Source: Lachnospiraceae bacterium (GTDB lineage Bacteria; Bacillota; Clostridia; Lachnospirales; Lachnospiraceae). Taken from it: 41,205 nucleotides of DNA. The position numbers were made by a program, and so were the translations under genes. The stretch is from the NCBI GenBank assembly GCA_011959105.1, contig BLLU01000027.1, positions 1 to 41,205 of the forward strand, in the 5' to 3' direction. Positions within the stretch are counted from its first letter, which is position 1. Each line of letters begins with the position of its first letter. Below, in pieces: positions 6,505 to 15,460 of the stretch. Under the pieces are notes generated by a model that was given only the letters and a program-made list of their open reading frames with translations, did not search any database and was not told the DNA's origin.

Positions 6505-8265
6505 TCACTTCATCTCGTTGGCCATCTGATACAGATGGCAGTAAATTCCGTCCAACTCCATCAGCTGCTCATGGCTGCCCTCCTCGGTGATCCCCTCCTC
6601 GGTGAGCACCAGGATGCGGTCACTGTTGCGTATGGTGGAGAGGCGGTGGGCCACCGTCAGCGTGGTGCGTCCCTCGGACAGCGCCGCCAGAGACTTGGCC
6701 ACCTCGTACTCGCTCTCGTTATCCAGCGCCGATGTGGCCTCGTCCAGAATAATGATGGGCGCGTCTTTCAGAAACATGCGGGCGATGCTGATCCGCTGTT
6801 TCTGTCCGCCGGAGAGTTTCACCCCCCGCTCACCGATATAAGTGTCGTAGCCGTCCTTGAGGCCCATGATAAATTCATGGGCTCCGGCTCTGCGGGCAGC
6901 CTCCTCCACTTCCTGCCGGGAAGCCTCCATCCGTCCGTACACAATGTTCTCATAGACCGTGCCGGAAAACAGATATACTTCCTGCTGTACCACCCCGATA
7001 CTGCGGCGCAGGCTCTTCAGCGTCAGCCCTTTGATATTTTTCCCGTCCAGATAAATCTCGCCTCCGGTCACATCATAGAACCGGGGAATCAGATTGCACA
7101 GCGTGGTCTTGCCGCCTCCGGAGGGACCCACCAGGGCCACCTTCTCCCCGGGCCTGATACGCAGGTTCAGATTGCGGAATACCTGATTGTGGTCATCGGG
7201 ATACTCAAAACTTACATTCTCAAACACAATGTCGCCCTGGGGGGCCTTCAAGTCCACGGCTCCCGGCTCATCAAAGATATCAATATCCGCGTCCATGATC
7301 TCCAAAAAGCGCTCAATCCCCGTCATGCCCCGCTGGAACTGCTCGGCAAATTCAATAATCCGTCGCACCGTGGCAATGAAGGTGGACACATACATCACAT
7401 AGGCCACCAGATCGCTGGGCCGGATGGTTCCCCGAATCACGAAAAGCCCGCCTGCCACGATGGTCACCAGATACATCAGACCGTCAAAAAGCCTGGTGGA
7501 ACACTGAAAAAGTCCCATGTAGCGGTAACTGCGCTTTTTGATCTGATAAAATTTTCGGTTGTCCTGCTCAAACTTTTCGTTCTCCACATGTTCGTTGGCG
7601 AAGGCCTTCACCACCTTCTGCCCCAGCAGACTGTCCTCGATCCGGGCGTTCAGTTCTCCCACCTGCTGCCGCTGCTGGCGGAACAACGCCCGCAGCCGGA
7701 AATTGATCCTGCTGCACACCACCACCATCACTGGAATGACGCAAAAGATAAACAGCGTCAAAGGTACATTGATGGTACACAGAATGATAAAGGAAGCTGC
7801 CCCCTTGATCCCGGCGATAAAGAATTCCTCCGGGCAGTGATGGGCAAACTCCGTCACATCAAACAAATCGTTGGTGATGCGCCCCATGATCTGCCCCACC
7901 TTGGTGTTGTTATAATAGGAGTTGGACAGCTTCTGCAAATGCCCGTAGGCGTCCCGGCGCATATCCGTCTCTATATCCACCCCCATCACATGACCGGTAT
8001 AGGCCATATAATAGTAAGCCGCCGCGTCAATCAGCCGCAGTGTCAGGTACAAAAGCCCCAGTCCTCCCACGGTGCGCACCGTCAGCATCGCCAGGTCCTC
8101 CATGGCCTGGTTGGTGATATGCCGGATAATCAGCGGCAGCACGATCTCGCAGATGGTGGTCAGGGCCGCGCAGAACAGGTCCAGACAGAGCACTTTCACA
8201 TGGGGTTTATAGTAGGGCATAAACCGTTTAATCAGTACCGATGATTTATATTTTCTTTTCTCCAT
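6505..8265 (-). CDS. ABC exporter, fused permease and ATPase (MsbA/MdlB type)
   Basis: 586 aa from ATG at 8265, chosen because GGGAGAGG is correctly spaced for it; an ATG two codons earlier (8271) touches that site. The N-terminal type-1 exporter membrane domain (about residues 20-310, six helices expected) is followed by a nucleotide-binding domain with Walker A GPSGGGKTT, signature LSGGQKQRISIAR, Walker B IIILDEATSALD and the H-loop VAHRLST. All catalytic motifs are intact. It probably works as a homodimer, since no partner half-transporter is adjacent; substrate unknown. It lies 43 bp after the YczE-like gene and is probably cotranscribed from 9020-9048. Confidence 0.93.
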   Translation of the reverse strand: MEKRKYKSSVLIKRFMPYYKPHVKVLCLDLFCAALTTICEIVLPLIIRHITNQAMEDLAMLTVRTVGGLGLLYLTLRLIDAAAYYYMAYTGHVMGVDIETDMRRDAYGHLQKLSNSYYNNTKVGQIMGRITNDLFDVTEFAHHCPEEFFIAGIKGAASFIILCTINVPLTLFIFCVIPVMVVVCSRINFRLRALFRQQRQQVGELNARIEDSLLGQKVVKAFANEHVENEKFEQDNRKFYQIKKRSYRYMGLFQCSTRLFDGLMYLVTIVAGGLFVIRGTIRPSDLVAYVMYVSTFIATVRRIIEFAEQFQRGMTGIERFLEIMDADIDIFDEPGAVDLKAPQGDIVFENVSFEYPDDHNQVFRNLNLRIRPGEKVALVGPSGGGKTTLCNLIPRFYDVTGGEIYLDGKNIKGLTLKSLRRSIGVVQQEVYLFSGTVYENIVYGRMEASRQEVEEAARRAGAHEFIMGLKDGYDTYIGERGVKLSGGQKQRISIARMFLKDAPIIILDEATSALDNESEYEVAKSLAALSEGRTTLTVAHRLSTIRNSDRILVLTEEGITEEGSHEQLMELDGIYCHLYQMANEMK

Positions 8266-8308
8266 TTTCATCCTCTCCCTAAGTGCAGACTTTCTCCCCA
8301 GGTTGTTT

Positions 8309-8965
8309 TCAGGCCGCCGCCTGGGCCTCCTGCTTCAGCAGCACCGCCAGTTTCTTCTGCATGAATGAGATCACCGGCCCCAGGAAAAACGCCACTCCCA
8401 GCGTCACGATACCCACATCCCCTCCCAGTGCGAATCCCGCCGCCATAAAAGAGATATCCCAGATCATGCGGATGGCCTTGAAGGGAATCTTTTTGCATTT
8501 ATGGGAGATGATAAAAGGCATGGCGTCATAGGGGGAAGAACCCAGTCCCGCCGTCATATAGGTGGAGGCTCCCAGAATAAATACGATCAGCACCGGAACC
8601 AGCAGCCCCCAGCGCACCGGCTGGGAAGCGAAAAAGCCCTGGGGCAGCACACTGTCCCAAATCCATCCGAAGAAATCCGATATGTACCCCAGAAACACCA
8701 TATTGCCGATGGTGCCGAATCCGATATAACTCATGTCAAACCGCAGCACAAAGACAAATGTCACCAGATGGCACAGCAGCTGGGCCGTGCCAAAGCTGAT
8801 GGGCAGGTAGTTGATCACCCCCTGGGTCAGGCAGGAACAGGGATCCGTACCCAGCGCCAGCCGGATCAGCAGGGACAGACCAAAACCCTGTACTGTCACC
8901 CCGGTTATCATCATCGCCAGCCGCGTCCAGAATTTCGGCGGCCTGGCAAAACAGGTCATTTTCAT
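8309..8965 (-). CDS. YczE/YitT-like multi-pass membrane protein
   Basis: 218 aa from ATG at 8965, preceded by AAGGAGG with 6-nt spacing; upstream in-frame starts lack such a site. It shows the pattern of the YczE/YyaS/YitT (DUF161-like) family: about five or six hydrophobic helices, a GFGLSLLIRLALGTDPCSCL segment and the repeated GTD/GSSPYDA-type turns (GLGSSPYDAMPF). The function of the family is not established; in several Bacillota its members neighbour regulators or transporters. Here it is the first gene of a two-gene operon with an ABC exporter, so a link to export is possible but unproven. Confidence 0.85.
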   Translation of the reverse strand: MKMTCFARPPKFWTRLAMMITGVTVQGFGLSLLIRLALGTDPCSCLTQGVINYLPISFGTAQLLCHLVTFVFVLRFDMSYIGFGTIGNMVFLGYISDFFGWIWDSVLPQGFFASQPVRWGLLVPVLIVFILGASTYMTAGLGSSPYDAMPFIISHKCKKIPFKAIRMIWDISFMAAGFALGGDVGIVTLGVAFFLGPVISFMQKKLAVLLKQEAQAAA

Positions 8966-9019
8966 AATAGTCCTCCTTGTACTTCTCTCTCCGGGCCTTT
9001 GCAGTCTGCGCCCGCTTTC

Positions 9020-9048
9020 ATTATACCCCGGGCTATTCCGTTTCACAA
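9020..9048 (-). promoter_or_regulatory. Sigma-A promoter of the YczE-like/ABC operon
   Basis: On the minus strand, TTGTGA (9048-9043), a 17-bp spacer and consensus TATAAT (9025-9020). The leader is about 50 nt. Confidence 0.75.
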
Positions 9049-9115
9049 TACGTATTTTAACAGAAGTCTGCCGAAAAGAAATGTCCTGCTAAAGGATTTT
9101 GTGCAGAAAGAATAC

Positions 9116-9144
9116 TTGAAACGCCCATACACTTGTGATAAAAT
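9116..9144 (+). promoter_or_regulatory. Sigma-A promoter of the HAD phosphatase gene
   Basis: TTGAAA (9116-9121), a 17-bp spacer and TAAAAT (9139-9144). The leader of about 95 nt contains a GC-rich hairpin near 9166-9190. Confidence 0.7.
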
Positions 9145-9245
9145 CCCTTATACCAAAGTTCCCGCTGTTCCCAGGACTGTATCCCGGGAAAACGGTTCCT
9201 GATAAGAAATTCACCATATGAAATATGCAAAAAAGGATAACCGAT

Positions 9246-10046
9246 ATGACACCACTATCATCAAAAAGACTGTTTCTATTTGATATTGACGGAACCATCG
9301 CAGTAGGGGATACACTGTATCCGGGCACGCGCGATCTGCTGGACTATATTCGGTCCGTGGGCGGCGCCGCCTACTATATCACCAACAACTCCACCCGGAG
9401 CAATGGGGATTATGTAAAAAAATTTCGGGAAGTTTTTGACTTGGAGACCAACGAGAGCCAGTTTGTCACATCCGGGTATATGACCCTGCGCCATCTGCAG
9501 GAGCATCATTCCGGGGATAAAATCTATGTGCTTGGCACAGCCTCCTATATCGCCGAGCTGCGTAAAAACGGACTGCATGTGACCGAAGAAGCACAGGAGG
9601 ATGCCGCCTGCGCCGTGGTGGCATATGACAGCGAGCTTACCTACGAAAAACTGGTCAAAGCCTGCCGGCTGCTGTCCCTCACGGACATCCCTTTTTATGG
9701 CACCAACCCGGACCTGTGCTGCCCCATAGACTTCGGCTTTATCCCGGACTGCGGTTCCATCTGTCAGATGATCACCGCCTCCACCGGCAAAGCCCCCCGC
9801 TACCTGGGCAAACCCAATCCCCAGGTGGTGGCCCTTTGTCAGGCAGACAGCGGATATACGGCAGAACAGACCCTGGTGGTGGGAGACCGGCTCTACACGG
9901 ATATCGCCTGCGGACTGAACGCAGGGGTGGACACCTGTGTCCTTTACACAGGAGAGGCCACCCCCGAAGAGGTGGCCCGCACCCAATATAAACCTGCTTA
10001 CGCCTTTGCTGATGTACAGAAGCTGCTGGAAGCCTGCCGTGGATGA
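9246..10046 (+). CDS. HAD-IIA family phosphatase (NagD/4-nitrophenylphosphatase-like)
   Basis: 266 aa from ATG at 9246, with AAGGA 9 nt upstream; an ATG at 9225 has no ribosome site. All four HAD motifs are present: DIDGT at 13-17 with nucleophile Asp13 and acid/base Asp15, ITNNST (motif II), the Lys of GKPNP (motif III) and VGDRLYTDI (motif IV). The C2-type cap between motifs II and III marks subclass IIA. Relatives dephosphorylate small metabolites such as sugar phosphates or UMP; the substrate here cannot be told. It stands alone under its own promoter. A CCGGGG/CCCCGG hairpin at 10060-10078 separates it from the convergent Sel1 gene, with only a weak T run. Confidence 0.92.
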   Translation: MTPLSSKRLFLFDIDGTIAVGDTLYPGTRDLLDYIRSVGGAAYYITNNSTRSNGDYVKKFREVFDLETNESQFVTSGYMTLRHLQEHHSGDKIYVLGTASYIAELRKNGLHVTEEAQEDAACAVVAYDSELTYEKLVKACRLLSLTDIPFYGTNPDLCCPIDFGFIPDCGSICQMITASTGKAPRYLGKPNPQVVALCQADSGYTAEQTLVVGDRLYTDIACGLNAGVDTCVLYTGEATPEEVARTQYKPAYAFADVQKLLEACRG

Positions 10047-10087
10047 AAAAATATGCTGTCCGGGGGTAAGATCCCCGGTTTAGTCTG

Positions 10088-12274
10088 TTAATATCCCAGC
10101 CTCTGCAGCACGTCCTGGGCCTTTTCATTGCCCTGCTCCGCCGCCTTGGTAAACCACTCCACAGCCTCGGGCACATCCTGAGATACCCCCAGCCCCTTGA
10201 GATACATGACTCCCATCATATACTGGGCGCTGGAATTGCCCTGGGCCGCCGCCTTGCCATACCACTTCACGGCCTGTTTGTAATTCATTTCCACACCCCG
10301 TCCGTTTTTGTAGCAGACTCCAAGATTAAACTGGGCGTCCGTATGCCCCTGGGCGGCGGCTTTTTTGTACCATGTCACAGCCTTTTCTTCGTCCTGTTCC
10401 ACACCTTCCCCTTTTTCCAGACAATAGCCCAGGCTGAACTGCGCATTGACATTGCCCTGTTTCGCGGCTTTTCTATACCATTTTACTCCCTGGGCGTCGT
10501 CTGCCTCCACGCCGATGCCGTTCCGATAGCAGACTCCCAGGCAGTACTGCGCGGAAGCGTCTCCCTGTTTGGCGGCTTCCGTATACCACCTGACCGCTTC
10601 TGTATCGTCCTCTTCCACACCCCGCCCGCTGTAATAGCATTCCGCCAGAATGAACTGGGCATCCACATCCCCCTGCAGGGCCGCCTCGGTATACCACCGA
10701 ACCGCCTCGGCAAGATCCTGTTTCACCCCTTTTCCCTTATCATAGCAATACCCCAGACCAAACTGAGCGCCGGCATGACCCTGCTGAGCCGCTTTGCCGT
10801 ACCACTGCACTACCTGGGCATCGTCCTGCTCCACCCCCTGGCCATGCTCATAACAGACGGCCAGGGCAAACTGAGCCAGGGCATGACCCTGCTCCGCCGC
10901 CAGAGCATACCACCGGGCCGCTTTTTCCTCATCCTCTTCCACGCCGCTGCCATTTTCATAATAATATCCCAGGTTGTGCTGGGCAGGGGCATACCCCTGC
11001 TCCGCCGCTTTCTCACACCACAGGGCTGCTTTCTCCTCATCCAGTTCCACCCCATTGCCCTGATCATACAGCACGGACAGATTGTATTGGGCCTTGGCGT
11101 CTCCCTGCTCCGCCGCCAAGGCATACCACTGGGCCGCTTTGCCATAGTCCTGCTCCACACCTGTTCCCTGTTCACAGTTGACCCCCATATTGTACTGGGC
11201 AACAGCCAATCCCTCCAGAGCCGCCTTCTCACACAGCCGGGCTGACTGAACGCTGTCCCGAGCCACTCCCTCTCCCTTGTCGTACAGATCGGACAGGGCA
11301 AGCAGGGCATCCGCATCCCCCTGGCCGGCCGCTTTCTCAAACCACTGCAGGGCTTTGGCATAATCCTGTTTCACTCCCTGGCCGTCCTTATAGATCATAC
11401 CCAGACTATACTGGGCGTCCAGATCTCCAAGCAGGGCTGCTTTTTCATACCACTCGAAAGATTTCTTATAGTCCTGCTCCACTCCCGTCCCGTGGCTGTA
11501 GCAATAACCCATATGATACATGGCTCCCCTATTGCACATCTCAGCGGACTCTTTATATAATTCTACCGCTATGGCATAGTCCTGCTCCACGCCGTTCCCA
11601 TAGTAATAGCAGGTTCCCAGATTAGATATGGCATAGGGAGAGTTTTTCTCCGCAGCCTCCTCAAAATATTTCACCGCCCGGTGGTAGTCCTGCGTAACTC
11701 CCTGACCATTATAATAACAGCCTCCCAGCGCGCACAGCGCGTCCTCGTCTCCCTGGGCGGCAGATCTTTCATACCATTCTATGGCCTTGCCGTAATCCCG
11801 TTCCACTCCCACACCGTTGGCATAGCACTGGCCCAGGCAGTACTGGGCGCATTCATGGCCCTGCCGGGCCGCAGCCTCATACCATTTCACCGCCTCTGCC
11901 GTATCTATGGGAACGCCCTTACCATGTTCATAGCAGATCGCCAGGTTCTGCTGGGCATCCGCATCGCCCCCCTCCGCGCCTTTTATGTACCAGTACACGG
12001 CTTTCTCCCAATTCTGTTCCACCCCCTGGCCCTCGTCGTAGCAATATCCCAGGCTGCGCTGTGCAGCTGCGTTCCCCTGGGCCGCCGACTTTTCAAACCA
12101 TGCCACTGCGGTGGTAAAATCCTTGGGGGCATAGACACCCCACTTGTAGCAGTTCCCCATCATATCCTGTGCCAGCGCATAACCCGACTCTGCGGAGATT
12201 CGGCATTTCTCCACGTCAAACCCATGGTCCTCCCACGTCAGATCATACTTGATGACATCGTTTTCCCCAGCCAT
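10088..12274 (-). CDS. Sel1-repeat (TPR-like) protein with 19 repeats
   Basis: 728 aa from ATG at 12274, 9 nt after AAGGAGG; ATG at 12280 is the alternative start but only 3 nt from the site. After a short lead (about 35 residues) the whole chain consists of 36-residue Sel1 repeats of the form AQxxLGxCYxxGxGVxxDxxxAxxWYxKAAxQGx: 19 recognisable copies plus a partial capping repeat ending LQRLGY. There is no signal peptide or membrane helix, so it is a cytosolic superhelical scaffold. Such proteins bring partners together in signalling or stress pathways; partners here are unknown. The DNA carries a matching 108-bp periodicity, a substrate for repeat-number change. It has its own near-consensus promoter and a leader of about 140 nt. 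Confidence 0.95.
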   Translation of the reverse strand: MAGENDVIKYDLTWEDHGFDVEKCRISAESGYALAQDMMGNCYKWGVYAPKDFTTAVAWFEKSAAQGNAAAQRSLGYCYDEGQGVEQNWEKAVYWYIKGAEGGDADAQQNLAICYEHGKGVPIDTAEAVKWYEAAARQGHECAQYCLGQCYANGVGVERDYGKAIEWYERSAAQGDEDALCALGGCYYNGQGVTQDYHRAVKYFEEAAEKNSPYAISNLGTCYYYGNGVEQDYAIAVELYKESAEMCNRGAMYHMGYCYSHGTGVEQDYKKSFEWYEKAALLGDLDAQYSLGMIYKDGQGVKQDYAKALQWFEKAAGQGDADALLALSDLYDKGEGVARDSVQSARLCEKAALEGLAVAQYNMGVNCEQGTGVEQDYGKAAQWYALAAEQGDAKAQYNLSVLYDQGNGVELDEEKAALWCEKAAEQGYAPAQHNLGYYYENGSGVEEDEEKAARWYALAAEQGHALAQFALAVCYEHGQGVEQDDAQVVQWYGKAAQQGHAGAQFGLGYCYDKGKGVKQDLAEAVRWYTEAALQGDVDAQFILAECYYSGRGVEEDDTEAVRWYTEAAKQGDASAQYCLGVCYRNGIGVEADDAQGVKWYRKAAKQGNVNAQFSLGYCLEKGEGVEQDEEKAVTWYKKAAAQGHTDAQFNLGVCYKNGRGVEMNYKQAVKWYGKAAAQGNSSAQYMMGVMYLKGLGVSQDVPEAVEWFTKAAEQGNEKAQDVLQRLGY

Positions 12275-12425
12275 TTCCATACTCCTCCTTCTCAAGCTCA
12301 GATCCTGTATATCCCTGCTTCCATCCCGTTCATTTATAGTTTCCGTCCGGGTTTTAACGCCCTGCCGCCTGGTAAAACCGACACTGCAGATACCGGCAGG
12401 CTGTCCGGGCTGCAGGCATGATTTC

Positions 12426-12454
12426 ATTATACCCAATCCACCTGTCTATGGCAA
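12426..12454 (-). promoter_or_regulatory. Sigma-A promoter of the Sel1-repeat gene
   Basis: On the minus strand, TTGCCA (12454-12449), a 17-bp spacer and TATAAT (12431-12426). Confidence 0.75.
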
Positions 12455-12499
12455 GTCATGTCTGTGCCATGCCCTGGTGGCCCTTGCGCTGCTTTAACC

Positions 12500-12603
12500 A
12501 ATGCCATATGCTGTTGCCTTTTCCCGATACCGTATGCTACTATCTTTCTCCGATGCCGCATACTACTGCCTTTCCCCGATGCCACATGTTGTCTCTCTGT
12601 CAG
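12500..12603. repeat. Four tandem copies of a 26-bp repeat
   Basis: Units begin at 12500, 12526, 12552 and 12578 and share GATGCCRYATRYTRYT followed by a C/T-rich part. Spacing is exactly 26 bp and identity is imperfect. The array lies between the Sel1 promoter and the 3' end of the dipeptidase gene and fills most of that gap (12275-12613). It is unrelated in sequence to the 32-bp array at 1136. Confidence 0.85.
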
Positions 12604-12613
12604 TTTTCCGCTT

Positions 12614-13657
12614 TTACAGAACCCCTTCCAGCACCCGCAGAACATTGGCGTAAAATATCTTGTCAAGCTGCCTCTCGGTAAATCCGCTTTGCTTCAGCGC
12701 CTCCCAAAGTTTTCCCATGGACTGTGCGCCGGGCAGAGCCTGGTTGGTGTCGATGCCGTCAAAATCAGAGCCCAGCCCCAGGCAGTCTTCCCCGCCCACC
12801 CGGAGGATATGCCGGGCATGGGCCGTCACATCCTCCAGTCTGCCGGGATTTTTCTCCCCCTCCGGCACAGTGCGCAGGAAATCCGCGCAGAAATTCAGTC
12901 CCATAACGCCGCCCCGCTCCGCCAGGGTGCGGATCATTTCGTCTGTCAGGTTCCGCACGCAGGGACACACCGCCCGGGCGTTGGAATGACTGGCCACAAA
13001 GGGCCTGCCACAAACCTCCGCCACATCCCAGAATCCCTTGTCCGAAAGATGGGAGACATCCACCAGCATACCCAGTTCCCCCATTCTGGCCACAAAGTCC
13101 CTGCCCCTGTCTGTCAGACCATGCAAGGTATCCGGCAAGAACAGGGATGGATACCCCTGCCGGATATCCAGGGCATTGATATTGGGATGGCCCAGTTCAT
13201 TGGGAAAGTTCCAGGTCAGGGTCAGCATCCTCACCCCCATGTCATACAACTCCTCCAGGCGATCCAAACTGCCGCCGCAGACCCCGCCTTCCTCCACGGT
13301 GAGCAATGCCCCCACCTTCCCCGTCCGGCGGCATTGTTCCAGGTCTTTGGCGCTTTCCACCGATTGCAGCAGCTTCCCGCAGCATTCCAATTCCTGCCGG
13401 TAAACCCGATGCAGCTCCCGCACCTCCTCCCAGGCCAGATCTGGTCGGGACACGGACGGCTGTTCTCCCTGCTCCCGAAGAGCCCCGCAGCCCCGAAGGC
13501 TCACAAACAGGGCAAAGCACTGGAGCAGATAGCCGCTGTCTTTAAGCCGCCGGGCATCTATGTGCAGAGTATTTTCCTCCAGACGGCAGGCTTCGCCCTC
13601 CAGAGCCCGCCGATGACGGATCTCACTGATGGTGTCACAGTGCATGTCAGTAATCAT
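12614..13657 (-). CDS. Membrane-dipeptidase family (M19) peptidase
   Basis: 347 aa, ATG at 13657 with AGGAGG 6 nt upstream. Family M19 motifs for the two-zinc site are all there: DMHCDT near the N-terminus (HxD), TVEEGG (bridging Glu), DVSHLSDKGFWDV and ASHSNARAVC (metal His residues) and GLGSDFDGID near the C-terminus. There is no signal peptide, so it is cytoplasmic and probably hydrolyses dipeptides. It is downstream of the permease gene in the same orientation. A terminator-like hairpin (13826-13860) and a palindromic element (13671-13815) lie between them, so cotranscription is uncertain. Confidence 0.93.
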   Translation of the reverse strand: MITDMHCDTISEIRHRRALEGEACRLEENTLHIDARRLKDSGYLLQCFALFVSLRGCGALREQGEQPSVSRPDLAWEEVRELHRVYRQELECCGKLLQSVESAKDLEQCRRTGKVGALLTVEEGGVCGGSLDRLEELYDMGVRMLTLTWNFPNELGHPNINALDIRQGYPSLFLPDTLHGLTDRGRDFVARMGELGMLVDVSHLSDKGFWDVAEVCGRPFVASHSNARAVCPCVRNLTDEMIRTLAERGGVMGLNFCADFLRTVPEGEKNPGRLEDVTAHARHILRVGGEDCLGLGSDFDGIDTNQALPGAQSMGKLWEALKQSGFTERQLDKIFYANVLRVLEGVL

Positions 13658-13670
13658 TTTGCTCCTCCTA

Positions 13671-13815
13671 TTTTAGTTCCGCATATTCCCTTCTACCACA
13701 CGGTACCCATGATCCGTATGCAGCCGCTTCGTCGTCTGCATACGGATCAGTGTGCTATCCGGGAATATGCTGTTTTTTAGTTCCGCATATTCCCTTCTAC
13801 CACACGGTACCCATG
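13671..13815 (-). repeat. Palindromic dispersed element, copy A
   Basis: A 41-bp direct repeat (13671-13711 and 13775-13815, period 104 bp) flanks a hairpin. Arms GCATATTCCC (13681-13690) and GGGAATATGC (13761-13770) pair perfectly. Inside them a perfect 13-bp inverted repeat (13711-13723 with 13736-13748) forms a second hairpin. The middle arm can instead pair with the third arm, GCATATTCCC at 13784-13793. Read rightward, the first hairpin is followed by TGTTTTTTAG, like a terminator. The left end stops 14 bp from the dipeptidase start codon. Copies B and C lie at 15281 and 31180. Confidence 0.85.
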
Positions 13816-13825
13816 TAGAGAATCT

Positions 13826-13860
13826 AAAGTGGAGGATGCCTTTCCGGCATCCCCCACTTT
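13826..13860 (-). terminator. Hairpin after the permease gene
   Basis: A 15-bp stem with one mismatch (13826-13840 with 13846-13860) and a TTTCC loop. The minus-strand T run is short (CTTTAGATT), so termination may be partial. Confidence 0.55.
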
Positions 13861-13895
13861 GTTATATCATATGCTCTTTATGCCTGGGATATCTC

Positions 13896-15266
13896 TTACT
13901 TCTCCTTATTCCGCACCGAGAAATCCACTCCCGTCTCGGAGGGAACTTCCTCGTCAAAGACATAGTCCTTGCCCGGAAGAACGGCATTCATAAAGATACC
14001 CACCAAAGCGCCCACTGCCAAGCCGGACAGCTTGATGGTGGCGCTGCCAACACTGAAGGCTATGGCGCCTGCGCTGCTGTAGGCAATACCGATGGACAAC
14101 ACCAGAATCAACGCCGCGATCAGGACATTGCGGGTCTTGCCGAAATCCACCTTGGTCTCCACAATATTCCGCACTCCCACGGCGGAGATCATGCCGTACA
14201 GCACCAGGGATACGCCGCCCACTGTGGCGGTGGGCATACAGCCGATCACGGCTGCGAACTTGGGGCTGAAGGAGAACAGGATGGCAAAGCAGGCGGCCAG
14301 CCTGATTACCAGAGGGTCAAACACCCTGGTAAGGGACAGCACCCCCGTGTTCTCCCCATAAGTGGTATTGGCAGGCCCGCCGAACAGAGAGGCCAATATG
14401 GTAGCCAGACCGTCGCCCAGCAGCGTGCGGTGCAGGCCGGGATCCTTGATAAAGTTCCTGCCCACTGTGGAGGAAATGGCGGATACATCGCCGATATGCT
14501 CCACCATGGTGGCCAGCGCGATGGGCATGATGGTAACCAGAGAAGTAACCAGCATCTCCCCGTTCCCGTTGCCCAGGACAGAGAATACCGTCTCATTCCA
14601 GTGGATGGGCAGCCCCACCCATTGGGCGTTCTGAAGAGGTGTAAAGTCTACCCGTCCCAGCACTGCCGCCAACAGATAGGAACCCACCACACCAATGATA
14701 ATGGGAACGATCTTGATCATGCCTTTTCCCCAGATATTACAGATGATCACCAGCAGAATGGCTGTGAGGGCGATGAGCCAGTCGGATCCGCAGCTGTTGA
14801 TAGCGGAAGGGGACAGCGTCAGGCCGATGGCAATGATAATGGGTCCGGTGACGATGGGCGGGAAGAACTTCATCACCCGGCCCGTGCCAAAAAGTTTAAT
14901 CAACAGCGCCAGCAGCAAATACAGAAGACCTGAGCAGGCCACTCCAAAGCAGGCGTAGGGCAGCAGTTCCTTGTTGGGCTGGCCCTCCATCATGGGGGCA
15001 ATGGCCATATAGCCGCCCAGGAACGCGAATGAAGATCCCAGGAAAGCAGGCACCTTCCCCTTGGTCAGCAGATGAAACAGCAATGTGCCCAGGCCCGCGA
15101 ACAGCAATGTGGTGGACACGTCCAGTCCGGTCAGCATGGGCACCAGAATCGTGGAACCGAACATGGCGAACATGTGTTGGATGCCCAGGATCAGTACCTT
15201 GGGTGTTCCCAGGCTTTTGGCGTCATAGATGTCACTCTTGCCCAGTGTGTTAGTTTTGTCACTCAT
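13896..15266 (-). CDS. uraA: Uracil/xanthine permease (NCS2 family)
   Basis: 456 aa from ATG at 15266, with GGGAGGG upstream; the frame extends to 15311 without a ribosome site. Residues about 25-430 form the many-helix NCS2 nucleobase/ascorbate transporter core: VLILGIQHMFAMFGSTILVP, the FLGSSFAFLGGY segment and the substrate-binding motif region TTYGENTGVLSLTRV. It should import uracil or xanthine with protons. It is downstream of the SGNH gene, but that gene has a terminator at 15373-15413. Palindromic element copy B fills the space just before the ribosome site, so any promoter of its own must lie in or next to that element. Confidence 0.92.
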   Translation of the reverse strand: MSDKTNTLGKSDIYDAKSLGTPKVLILGIQHMFAMFGSTILVPMLTGLDVSTTLLFAGLGTLLFHLLTKGKVPAFLGSSFAFLGGYMAIAPMMEGQPNKELLPYACFGVACSGLLYLLLALLIKLFGTGRVMKFFPPIVTGPIIIAIGLTLSPSAINSCGSDWLIALTAILLVIICNIWGKGMIKIVPIIIGVVGSYLLAAVLGRVDFTPLQNAQWVGLPIHWNETVFSVLGNGNGEMLVTSLVTIMPIALATMVEHIGDVSAISSTVGRNFIKDPGLHRTLLGDGLATILASLFGGPANTTYGENTGVLSLTRVFDPLVIRLAACFAILFSFSPKFAAVIGCMPTATVGGVSLVLYGMISAVGVRNIVETKVDFGKTRNVLIAALILVLSIGIAYSSAGAIAFSVGSATIKLSGLAVGALVGIFMNAVLPGKDYVFDEEVPSETGVDFSVRNKEK

Positions 15267-15280
15267 TTTTTCCCTCCCTA

Positions 15281-15360
15281 TTATAGTTCCGCATCTCCCC
15301 TCCAAGCACACATATCGATCAGTGCGCTTTCCGGGGATATGCTGTTATCGAGTTCCGCAT
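15281..15360 (-). repeat. Palindromic dispersed element, copy B (shorter, decayed)
   Basis: It shares with copies A and C the left end TAGTTCCGCAT, the arms GCATCTCCCC (15291-15300) and GGGGATATGC (15333-15342), the run GCGCTTTCCGG and the right end AGTTCCGCAT (15351-15360). Both arms have changed together in part, keeping the stem largely paired. The inner hairpin is reduced and the T run after the right arm is lost. It ends 14 bp from the permease start codon, the same position relative to the gene as copy A. Confidence 0.75.
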
Positions 15361-15372
15361 TTTGTTTCCTGC

Positions 15373-15413
15373 AAAAAAGGCCGCTTGGTGAGCAAACTCC
15401 CTCGCAGCCCTTT
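15373..15413 (-). terminator. Rho-independent terminator after the SGNH gene
   Basis: On the minus strand AAAGGGCTGC (15413-15404) pairs, with one bulged G and one G-U pair, with GCGGCCTTT, and a run of six T's ends at 15373. Confidence 0.75.
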
Positions 15414-15460
15414 ACAGTGCATGTCTGTTTATCTTGTCCATTATAGCCCAGCCTACGCCT

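Noticed and set aside
6373..8244. Long rightward frame antisense to the ABC exporter
   Set aside because: The exporter strand carries Walker A, signature and Walker B motifs; the antisense frame has no domain.
10047..10087. Strong bidirectional terminator between the HAD and Sel1 genes
   Set aside because: A CCGGGG/CCCCGG hairpin is present at 10060-10078 but T runs are weak in both directions, so it is only mentioned in the HAD entry.
12458..13780. 440-codon frame antisense to the dipeptidase
   Set aside because: All M19 motifs are on the minus strand; this is a GC-bias shadow.
15275..15285. TATAAT-like box at the left end of element copy B as the permease promoter
   Set aside because: The start site would fall inside the ribosome site and no -35 lies at a proper distance; copies A and C have TAAAAT there.
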